NCBI GenBank assembly: GCA_964385635.1
Contig: CAYLPU010000088.1
Coordinates: forward strand, 1-21,252
Length of the DNA stretch: 21,252 nucleotides
Origin: CAYLPU01 sp964385635
GTDB taxonomy: Bacteria > Chloroflexota > Anaerolineae > B4-G1
Reading direction: 5' to 3'
Position 1 is the stretch's first letter. Every line of letters starts with the position of its first letter. Both the position numbers and the translations under genes were made by a program. The notes below the pieces were generated by a model. The model did no database searches, was not told the origin of the DNA, and saw only the letters and a list, made by a program, of their open reading frames with translations. This document shows positions 1-5,776 of the stretch, one piece after another.

Positions 1-40
1 CACACCTGAGTAGGCATTTCACCAACAAACCTGCCCCAAC

Positions 41-415
41 TTATTGAGATGATACGTTGTTTGCTTGTGGATGGTTGATCCACGTGACATCAGGGATAAG
101 CTGAAGAGCTTCCAACCATGAGAACCATTGGTCGTTCACAAAGCTTTGTATTGCAGGTGAAGGTCTTGCACTCCGTGGCATGCCGTCGAACAGTTTTCCT
201 GGTCGACGGTTCCAGATCACATTGACGGCGTGGGTAAGATCGTGAACTTCTCCGCGTTTGGATGCTAGTATCCTGAAATTCGGAAGGCAGATCGTCGCTT
301 GGCCCGAAGCAAGATCCTCCGTGTTAATTCGCATGAAGTTGCATCCGCGAGCACGCAGTTCAGCGACAACGAAGTCAACAGTGAGATCCCACTTGTTTGA
401 AAGGATCAGGATCAT
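41..415 (-). pseudogene. ATP-grasp ribosomal peptide maturase, N-terminal part only (MvdC/MvdD-like)
   Basis: The 124 residues match the pre-ATP-grasp N-terminal domain of graspetide (microviridin-type) ligases, which form ester or amide bonds between Asp/Glu side chains and Ser/Thr/Lys of a precursor peptide. Visible hallmarks are the start MILILSNKWDLTVDFVVAEL, the central VIWNRRP motif and the WINHPQAN segment that leads into the ATP-grasp fold. Family members are usually about 300-330 aa, so the catalytic part is missing. A TAA stop occurs at 41-43. In other frames immediately beyond it the residues NKLGQ and VGEMPTQV can be read, resembling the usual continuation, so a frameshift or decay is likely rather than a natural end. 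The start at 415 has a GAGG 4 nt upstream, and it lies 12 nt after the precursor gene. Family assignment is fairly sure; whether it is a true pseudogene or a sequencing error cannot be told because the window ends. Confidence 0.72.
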
Positions 416-427
416 GAATCCTCGCCG

Positions 428-655
428 TTATCTCCACATCCGGCGATCCTTGTTGTCGTCTCCCTTCTCGATGTCTGCCTTCTTGGTTACTGGTGGGTCA
501 TCTGGTCCGTCAGCTTCGATCGCAGGCGGGCGATCTGGGGAACCTAACCACCGAACCATGTCTATGGATTCATCATAAGCGTAGTCTGGATCCATTGATG
601 CGCGCCCAGGCGAAAGGCACGGACGGGCAAAACGGAGCAGAAAAGGTTTAGTCAT
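428..655 (-). CDS. Graspetide-type RiPP precursor peptide (ATP-grasp target)
   Basis: A 75-aa peptide starting at 655, chosen because a perfect GGAGG lies 6 nt upstream of this ATG; longer in-frame readings have no comparable signal. Residues 3-12 (KPFLLRFARP) resemble the conserved PFxLRxARP leader of ATP-grasp-modified RiPP precursors, and YAYDES (25-30) matches the following acidic/aromatic region. The C-terminal half (about 45-72) is rich in Asp/Glu alternating with Lys and one Thr (DGPDDPPVTKK, EKGDDNKD), which is the composition expected of a core where acidic side chains are macrocyclised onto Lys or Thr. There is no Cys-rich or hydrophobic core. The next gene downstream, 12 nt away on the same strand, encodes the matching ATP-grasp maturase fragment, which strongly supports the call. 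Ring topology cannot be predicted from one sequence. Confidence 0.72.
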   Translation of the reverse strand: MTKPFLLRFARPCLSPGRASMDPDYAYDESIDMVRWLGSPDRPPAIEADGPDDPPVTKKADIEKGDDNKDRRMWR

Positions 656-1110
656 GGCGAACCTCCAGTCGTCGCTCTCGGACAGTTCTGAGCAAGGGGT
701 GGGTTTGCCCTCTGCCAAGGCTGTCCCTGTGATATGATAAATTTGCGCCACCACCGCCCCCGGCGTGCCGGTGTGTACGTCCACACTACCGTGGATGGTG
801 GCTTGCCCCAATTATATCCCAACAGAGGCGCTTGCACAAGCGAGCGCCACCCGGGGATTTCGTAGCAGATCAATTATAGATGCATGCCAGCAGCGGCCTG
901 CAAATTATGCTCGCAGCCCTCGTCTCGGGGCTGCCCATGCAAGGTAGTGCTTGACATAAGACGCCCCCGGGGACGGTGGCTGTGAGCAATGTGGACGGGG
1001 CCGGGCCTGAAAGTCGGGTTATATTGCACTGTCCGCCCGTTAGGCACCGAGTTTTGATTTGCTTCGAAAACCCACCCGCCGCCCCGCTTTCTCCACAAGG
1101 CTGCGTCGGC
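656..1110. other. Gene-poor stretch upstream of the RiPP precursor
   Basis: No convincing coding sequence on either strand: the open frames are short, mutually overlapping and have no family resemblance. An AT-rich patch at about 733-745 (minus-strand reading TTTATCATATCA) could hold the promoter of the RiPP unit but lacks a convincing -35 box. A small inverted repeat (GCAGCCC at 913-919 with GGGGCTGC at 927-934) is present without a T-run. Confidence 0.4.
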
Positions 1111-1292
1111 TCATCGCTTCGCTGCCAGGACAAACAGGAACAAGTTCAGCCCGGTCTCGCTCTTGATGACCTCAAAGGGAAGGTCTTGTCACCCTCGGCC
1201 AGGATCATCAGGATCTGTCTTGGGAAGCCGTAGGGGGACAGCCGGAAGAACTGCTCTACCAGCCAGGGGGGACGCCATTCACGCTCTGCCAT
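1111..1292 (-). pseudogene. Short frameshifted ORF of unknown function
   Basis: From an ATG at 1292 the reading is protein-like (it begins MAEREWRPPWLVEQFFRL and continues LSPYGFPRQILMILAEGDKTFP). Then, near 1170, that frame degrades into RSSRARPG and stops. Shifting by one frame at that point gives FEVIKSETGLNLFLFVLAAKR and a TGA at 1111-1113. The span of 182 nt is not a multiple of three, as expected for a single indel. The C-terminal piece has the beta-strand-like, Lys/Arg-ending look of class I methyltransferase C-termini, but the piece is too short to assign. It lies 12 nt downstream of the CPBP protease gene on the same strand and may have been the last gene of that operon. Confidence 0.35.
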
Positions 1293-1304
1293 TACTCGAC
1301 AGCC

Positions 1305-2075
1305 TTACGTTCCGTTTCCTGCGCCTGCATCCGCCGCACAATCACCGGCGTGAAACGGTGAAGAAGATAAGATTTTCTTGCGCCACGTGTAGGCGATGAA
1401 GCCTAACTGGGCCAGCAGGATGACGGACCAGGCCGCGACCTGGTTCCAGGTGAACTGCATCCCCCCCATCAAGGTGCCGATGGACGAGGCGATACTCCAG
1501 ACCAGCGGCCACACAATCAACAAATTGGAGGTCAGGCGGAAGATGGCAGCGAAGATCAGCCCGGAGATCAGCAGCGTGACCAACCCGGCGGGCGGATAGG
1601 TGCCAATGTGGTAGGCGGCGAAACTCAGCCCGGCCAGCAAGATGCCCGGCACGATGCCAAAGGCGCGGTCAAAGCGCAGTTGCAGCCAGGAAAAGACGAA
1701 GAACGGCTCCCATAGAATGATGGCGTTGAAAAGCACGTGGGGCACCCAGTCTACACCGGCCGCCATTGCCCGCAACCGGAACGAGGAGAAGGCAGCAAGC
1801 GCCACGCCGATCAACAGGCTGGGAAGCCAGCGTCGCGTGGTGATGCCCAGTTCGCTCAGCGGCTGTCCGCGGTAGTAGGCGACCCACCACACCGGGAATA
1901 GCACGTTGAGACCCAGATTGATCAGCACCCCAAAGACCAGCACGTCGTCCCATCCGCCTCCTAGAAGGTGGGTGGTGGTCCAGTAGGCCGCAATCATCGC
2001 GACTTCGGTGAGCAACGCTACAAGCGTGTCGGCGTTTGGTGACCAGGTGAACCAGCGCGGTTGTTTGGCACTCAT
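1305..2075 (-). CDS. CPBP (CAAX/Rce1-like) family intramembrane protease, divergent active site
   Basis: A 256-aa polytopic membrane protein with about seven hydrophobic segments. The late helices carry the CPBP hallmarks: a Glu at residue 123 in WEPFFVF, where the family has EExxxR, and FAAYHIG with His156, where the family has its second conserved motif. The second Glu is replaced by Pro and the Arg position by a hydrophobic residue, so activity is uncertain. SELGIT (74-79) matches the cytoplasmic loop typical of this family. The start at 2075 has GGAG 9 nt upstream, placed inside the end of the preceding methyltransferase gene, whose stop lies 4 nt away, so the two are translationally coupled. 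The last ~20 residues are low-complexity Ala/Gly/Asp and may be a shifted tail. Members of the family cleave prenylated proteins or peptides, or act in bacteriocin self-immunity. Confidence 0.68.
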   Translation of the reverse strand: MSAKQPRWFTWSPNADTLVALLTEVAMIAAYWTTTHLLGGGWDDVLVFGVLINLGLNVLFPVWWVAYYRGQPLSELGITTRRWLPSLLIGVALAAFSSFRLRAMAAGVDWVPHVLFNAIILWEPFFVFSWLQLRFDRAFGIVPGILLAGLSFAAYHIGTYPPAGLVTLLISGLIFAAIFRLTSNLLIVWPLVWSIASSIGTLMGGMQFTWNQVAAWSVILLAQLGFIAYTWRKKILSSSPFHAGDCAADAGAGNGT

Positions 2076-2079
2076 TTCA

Positions 2080-2607
2080 TCACACTCCTGATTCTCTATT
2101 TCGACACTGTACGAGCCGGATGACGCCGGCCAAGAAATTCACCCTCGGCACCCATTCTATGTAGTGCCTGTACGCATCGCCAAACTTCTCGATGCAACTC
2201 TGATCGGCCTTCAGCAGGTCGAGATAGACCAACACCATCGCCGGAACCCCGAGCGCGACGCTGGACCAATGTCTTGTGATCAGCATCAAGCCGATGCAGA
2301 TCAGCATCCACGCTGCGCCCATTTGCGGGTGCCGGACGATGGCGTAGATGCCGGTATCCACCAATACCGTGGTTTTGATGTATCTTTTCCCCTTGGCCAC
2401 GCCGCCCTTTCTGCGGAACGTGATGATGGGCAGCCAGCCAAAGATCGCCGATGTCCACAGGCAGATCCACCCGGCCCACTCGAGCGCTTCGAGACCCGGT
2501 CGGCGAAGGAAGAAAGCCAGGACAATCTGTGCGACCGTCAGCACGCCCGCGATGGATGACAGCAGCCAGGGATTCAGGCCGTAGAGAAACTCTTGAAAGC
2601 GTTTCAT
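2080..2607 (-). CDS. Isoprenylcysteine carboxyl methyltransferase (ICMT/PEMT)-like membrane protein
   Basis: 175 aa from the ATG at 2607, preferred over an upstream GTG at 2655 because GGAG lies 6 nt before it. Several transmembrane helices are followed by the family signature: VDTGIYAIVRHPQMGAAWM (the GxYxxxRHPxY-type SAM-binding motif), then a hydrophobic helix and the C-terminal KFGDAYRHYIEWVPR (the E-x-Y-x-x-Y-x-x-x-V-P-R motif). These integral-membrane methyltransferases act on small lipophilic or prenylated substrates or on phospholipid head groups; the substrate here is unknown. It is translationally coupled to the CPBP protease, giving a bacterial pairing that mirrors the eukaryotic CAAX-processing enzymes Rce1 and ICMT. 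Confidence 0.75.
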   Translation of the reverse strand: MKRFQEFLYGLNPWLLSSIAGVLTVAQIVLAFFLRRPGLEALEWAGWICLWTSAIFGWLPIITFRRKGGVAKGKRYIKTTVLVDTGIYAIVRHPQMGAAWMLICIGLMLITRHWSSVALGVPAMVLVYLDLLKADQSCIEKFGDAYRHYIEWVPRVNFLAGVIRLVQCRNRESGV

Positions 2608-2668
2608 TTCGATCTCCTCGTGTATTTGATCCGTCGGGTCGTACAACTCCACCACAGATGGCGGCGCT

Positions 2669-2788
2669 CTATAGCGACGCGATGATGAGCGTAGCCGCCG
2701 TGCCTATTCCTACCACTAGCTTGACCGCGCCTTCAATTCGCCACACGTTCGATTTCGGCAGCCCCGCAAGGAACGTTTCCTGTTCCAT
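2669..2788 (-). CDS. Putative 39-aa single-pass membrane peptide
   Basis: A short frame between the papain-like gene and the methyltransferase gene. It encodes a charged start (MEQETFLAGLPKSNVWRIEG) followed by one strongly hydrophobic helix (AVKLVVGIGTAATLIIASL) ending at a TAG. GGAG directly abuts the ATG, which is poor spacing, so initiation could instead depend on the upstream gene, whose stop codon is 13 nt away. The hydrophobic block and position inside an operon argue for a real gene; the weak start argues against. Function unknown. Confidence 0.35.
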   Translation of the reverse strand: MEQETFLAGLPKSNVWRIEGAVKLVVGIGTAATLIIASL

Positions 2789-2801
2789 CTCCTGTGCAAA
2801 C

Positions 2802-3992
2802 TCATCTACCTTCTCCTCTGATCAGAAAGACTTGGCCGATCTCTCGCTCCAACGCGGCGGCGTCGCGCAGCATGTTCGCGATTTGCTCTGCCTCGGATTG
2901 ACTGGCAACGCCGTCCTCCAACGCCGCCAGCGCGTCTATGTAGAGGGCTACTGCCTCGTCGAACAGATCGGCGGCGCGCTCGATGTCTGTCTCGCCAGCG
3001 AAGGTCGTGCGCAGGTAGGTCGCGTTGCTGTGGCGCGTGTAGGCTGCGGCCCCTATCCCGCAGCGCAGGCTGCCAAAGTCCGTGTTGGCGAGGTCCAACT
3101 CGGCCCAGTGCTCCTCAACCCAAGTCGCCAGCGCCTCGATGGCATCTGCTCCCTGGTGTGGCCCGTACTTTGACCCACCGGCAAGCAACTGCCCGTTACG
3201 CGCCCATATTGGATCCAGGTCCTGCTCGACTGGCCCGGCTTCGAAGATGGTGAGCGCGTAGTTCCAGGGAGACGAGAACCTCTGGTTCCAACCCGCCACC
3301 GCGTCCAACAAGGTCTGGTCGGAGACCTGGATACCCTTCGGCAGGCTCAGGGCAGGCTCCTTCTCGCCGGGCGGCAGGTGGCGCGAGTCGATCACGGTCT
3401 CGTAGTAAAAGAAACCGTCCGTGTCGTAGCCCACCAATACCTCGCTGTGGGCGCTGGCGCACGGCTCCATCTCCGGCAGCACGCAGCCGTTCAACGCCAC
3501 GCGCACTACGTAGCCCTGGGAGAGGTAATAGCGCACCGCGTCGAGGTACAGCGATGGATTGTCGGTGACGTAGTAGCGGCGCACCAGTCCCAGGTAGGGG
3601 GCCGCAACGCCAAAGCCGGCCTCCGGGTCAGTGTAGGGCATGAACTCCCATTTACCCGGTTCCCTGAACGCCCCGTAGGTGAACCCCATCAGGAAGCAGA
3701 AGTGACCGATGGGTTCGTTTATGCCCTGCTGCGCCGCGATCATGGCCAGGCTGTTGGCCTGGCAATACCACTCCCGCGTGGCGATCCATGGGATGTCGTC
3801 CAGGTGATGTTCGGCCGGAAAACTCCCGACGTCATCCCGCGCAAATTCTATCGGCTCGCGGGTCTGCTGAATGTACATCCTGGCGAAGAAACCCGGCGCT
3901 GCCAGCCACAAAACCACACAGGCGATTGCCAGCATCGCCACGACGAGACCGAGCACCATACACACCGTTCTCTTACGTCTGTTTCGCTCCAT
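2802..3992 (-). CDS. Membrane-anchored C39/BtrH-like papain-fold protein
   Basis: 396 aa. Residues 1-8 are basic and 10-32 form an N-terminal transmembrane anchor, placing the rest outside the membrane. The extracytoplasmic part has a Cys in REWYCQANSLAMIA (Cys77), where papain-like families have the catalytic Cys at a helix start, and a His in CASAHSEVLVGYD (His182), followed by a strand-like FFYYETV, as in peptidase C39 and the BtrH N-terminal domain. This suggests a thiol peptidase or acyltransferase, but the match is by motif only. The C-terminal part (about 270-390) is helical, Ala/Glu-rich. The start at 3992 has AAGGA about 10 nt upstream. Residues about 212-220 (EPALSLPKG) are encoded by an inserted short repeat. 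It lies in one operon with two tiny membrane peptides and the methyltransferase and CPBP genes. Confidence 0.55.
   Translation of the reverse strand: MERNRRKRTVCMVLGLVVAMLAIACVVLWLAAPGFFARMYIQQTREPIEFARDDVGSFPAEHHLDDIPWIATREWYCQANSLAMIAAQQGINEPIGHFCFLMGFTYGAFREPGKWEFMPYTDPEAGFGVAAPYLGLVRRYYVTDNPSLYLDAVRYYLSQGYVVRVALNGCVLPEMEPCASAHSEVLVGYDTDGFFYYETVIDSRHLPPGEKEPALSLPKGIQVSDQTLLDAVAGWNQRFSSPWNYALTIFEAGPVEQDLDPIWARNGQLLAGGSKYGPHQGADAIEALATWVEEHWAELDLANTDFGSLRCGIGAAAYTRHSNATYLRTTFAGETDIERAADLFDEAVALYIDALAALEDGVASQSEAEQIANMLRDAAALEREIGQVFLIRGEGR
3334..3360 (-). repeat. LSLPKG-type short repeat inserted in frame
   Basis: On the minus strand the core reads CCCTGAGCCTGCCGAAGGG, nearly identical to a very common bacterial interspersed repeat (CCCTGAGCCTGTCGAAGGG) whose translations are recognised as LSLPKG or CPEPAEG. 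Here it is translated as PALSLPKG within the papain-like protein, without breaking the frame. Confidence 0.7.
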
Positions 3993-4036
3993 GCTCTCAT
4001 CCTTTCCTTACGTTGGGTCTTGCCTGGCATCCTACA

Positions 4037-4165
4037 TCAGAATGACGGCGGAACCCACAGGCAGACCCAAACTCCAGTCACCAGCATGAACAGCGCGATC
4101 CCCATCACTACTCGAACAACCTCGTGTACTATCCCTCTCCCTGGCGTCCAACTCATCTCCCGCAT
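4037..4165 (-). CDS. Putative 42-aa single-pass membrane peptide
   Basis: The ATG at 4165 has a perfect GGAGG 7 nt upstream; an in-frame ATG two codons earlier is only 1 nt from that SD and is therefore rejected. The product starts MREMSWTPGRGIVHEVVRV, continues as a hydrophobic helix (VMGIALFMLVTGVWVCLWV) and ends PPSF before a TGA. It sits 44 nt upstream of the papain-like gene on the same strand and is the first gene of the operon. It could be a small structural or regulatory membrane subunit, or a peptide substrate of the processing enzymes downstream; neither can be decided from sequence. Confidence 0.5.
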   Translation of the reverse strand: MREMSWTPGRGIVHEVVRVVMGIALFMLVTGVWVCLWVPPSF

Positions 4166-4176
4166 ATCCATACCTC

Positions 4177-4216
4177 CGAATCTGGTCATTGGTCATCGTT
4201 CATTCCAACGGTCATC
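4177..4216. repeat. Degenerate heptamer simple repeat (ATGACCA-like)
   Basis: Upstream of the small membrane peptide, the plus strand reads as successive TGGTCAT/TGGTCAT/CGTTCAT-type units, i.e. ATGACCA repeats on the other strand. The same unit recurs at 21172-21196 and, degenerately, at 12335-12366. Confidence 0.5.
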
Positions 4217-4227
4217 ATCATAATAGC

Positions 4228-4263
4228 AAAAACTCGGCCGGAAGTCTACACTTTCCGGCCGAG
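4228..4263 (-). terminator. Intrinsic terminator for minus-strand transcription
   Basis: An 11-bp perfect stem (CTCGGCCGGAA at 4233-4243 with TTCCGGCCGAG at 4253-4263) with a 9-nt loop is followed, on the minus strand, by five U residues (A-run at 4228-4232). It would end transcripts coming from the ATPase pseudogene region and insulate the membrane operon beginning at 4165. Confidence 0.85.
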
Positions 4264-4531
4264 TGGTCGAAATCGGGGGGTGAATGGTCTGGAAGACAGG
4301 GCAGTTGGACTTTAGGCGTGCACGCCCCCACGCTCTTCCAGCAACAGTTCAGCGAAACGTTGCATTGTGAGATCGGGGCATACCTTGTCGAGTACCGGGT
4401 GCTGGTACTTGATGATCCCAACTACGTCGCGGAGACTGGCCGGGGCGTTTACGGCTGGTGGGGTCTCTGCTGCACGGAGTGCCTGCGCCGGGTGCAGGAG
4501 ACACCGGAACTGATCTGGCTGGATTGGGCGA
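4264..4531. other. Stretch without a recognisable gene, possible remnant
   Basis: No initiated gene is visible. On the minus strand one frame (about 4312-4440) reads LRDVVGIIKYQHPVLDKV and then MQRFAELLLEERGGVHA before a stop. It looks protein-like but lacks a start codon with an SD, and upstream it runs out of frame into the ATPase pseudogene. It may be the C-terminal scrap of a lost gene. Confidence 0.3.
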
Positions 4532-5559
4532 CTACCCGACACCGCCCGCTGTCTGCAGATCGCTGTCCAGCCTATCCAGATCAACCGACAACGCACCGTG
4601 GTCCTGGGCGAGGGAGCAGGCCGCGTCGGTGAAACCGGCACGGGCAAAGAAGGCGTAGTGCACCGCCCATCCCTCACCGATGGCGTCAGTTAGATCCCGC
4701 AAGAGCCTGACCGTCTTCTCTTCGAGCAGGTTGCGGATCACGTCCCGCCTCACTCGATCCGCCCCCCACTTGCACTCCCCCAGCAGAATAGCCCGCTCCC
4801 GCCAGTTCATCGCTACCACGTCGGCCTGCACCCTGCGGCTCCAATGACTGCCCACATCCTGCGGCTCGAACGGCAACCTGCCCGCCCGACCCTGTTCGGC
4901 AACCCACTGGCGGCTCAGTTCCTCGAATGCTGTCAGTCCGACGAACGGTCGCAAGCCTTCCCTGATGAACGGCAGGACCCGCTCGGGCCGGTAGGTCAAC
5001 TCGTCGCGGAAGGGGGCGAAAAAGCGGAAGTAGAACCGGAAGTAAGGAAGGTCGGTTCAGCGATGAACATGTTGCCTGGGGCCAGGATGACCTCCCGGAT
5101 GTTGTCGCTGAGCGAGCGCTGCGGATCGAGCCACTCCAGGTAGGCCGGCACCCCACCCACCACCGCGTAGGCCGCCACCCGCTCCTCCGCCGGCCAGCCG
5201 GGCAGGAACTTGCGCAGGTCGGCGAAGATCAGAGGCCGCAGGTGCCACTGACCGGTCAGACGCCCGAAGAGCGGAGATTGGCGAGATTGCAGCGTCTCCA
5301 TCGCGTGGACGTGGGAACCACACAGGGCGATGATCGTTTGTCGTGTCTTGAACTGCTGATCCCAGGCGTGTTGGAGCGACGAAAGCATCGCCGAGTCGGC
5401 CTCGGCGGCGTAGGTGAACTCGTCCAGGATGAGAATGTGGCGGCGGTCGCCGAGGAAGGCAGCGATAGCCTGCCAGCAGTCAGCCCACGTATCGAAGGTA
5501 GGAGCCCGGGCTGGCTCGACGCCCATCACGCGGGCGAAGAGCTTACGTCGTTGTATCAG
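4532..5559 (-). pseudogene. Archaeal-type ATPase/DUF234 protein, decayed (lost P-loop, internal deletion)
   Basis: Two frames together give most of an archaeal-type AAA ATPase with a C-terminal DUF234 nuclease-like domain. The upstream piece (about 5559-4996) has Walker B ILILDEFTYAAEAD, the GSHVHAMET and SPLFGRLTGQ region, the VVGGVPAYLEWLDP motif and IREVILAPGNMFIAEPTF. The downstream piece (to 4532) has YFRFYFRFFAPFRDELTYRPERV and the LLGECKWG nuclease motif. Between MFIAEPTF and YFRF the family normally has a winged-helix segment of some 70-80 residues; it is missing, and the junction near 5045-5055 is also out of frame. The N-terminal Walker A region is absent too, since the frame closes at 5560. 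With both defects the protein cannot be functional. Such ATPases are common, mobile, multi-copy genes. Confidence 0.75.
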
Positions 5560-5633
5560 TCACTCACTTTCCCAAAGTGGGGCGTGAAGCCCCAAAATAG
5601 GCCAAAATTGACCCCCAAGTGGGGCAAAAACAC

Positions 5634-5657
5634 AAAAAACCCGCCTTTTCAGGCGGG
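5634..5657 (-). terminator. Intrinsic terminator downstream of tRNA-Phe
   Basis: A 7-bp stem (CCCGCCT / AGGCGGG) with a 4-nt loop at 5640-5657, followed on the minus strand by six U residues (A-run 5634-5639). It lies 10 nt past the tRNA 3' end and is the natural terminator of the tRNA transcript. Confidence 0.85.
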
Positions 5658-5667
5658 CCAGTCCCTG

Positions 5668-5744
5668 TGGTGCCGAGGGACAGATTTGAACTGTCGACTC
5701 CCTGATTTTCAGTCAGGTGCTCTACCAGGCTGAGCTACCTCGGC
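5668..5744 (-). tRNA. tRNA-Phe (GAA), CCA encoded
   Basis: On the minus strand a 77-nt cloverleaf: acceptor stem GCCGAGG/CCTCGGC, D-arm with AGCTCAGCCTGGTAGAGC, anticodon stem CCTGA/TCAGG with loop CTGAAAA (anticodon GAA), and T-arm loop GTTCAAATC. Discriminator A is followed by an encoded CCA (5668-5670). It lies 32 nt downstream of the tRNA nucleotidyltransferase gene on the same strand and has its own terminator. Confidence 0.96.
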
Positions 5745-5776
5745 GCACTGGTATTCTATCCCAAATAGCCGGATTG

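Noticed and set aside
652..1233. Several overlapping short frames upstream of the RiPP precursor
   Set aside because: All are short, lack SD sequences and conflict with each other; none resembles a known family.
2451..4223. Long plus-strand frames (2451-3173 and 3378-4223) across the membrane operon
   Set aside because: They are opposite the papain-like and methyltransferase genes, and the minus strand has motifs, SDs and consistent operon spacing.
4189..4632. A 147-codon plus-strand frame over the terminator and pseudogene end
   Set aside because: It starts in simple repeat, passes through a terminator hairpin and has no protein-like signature.
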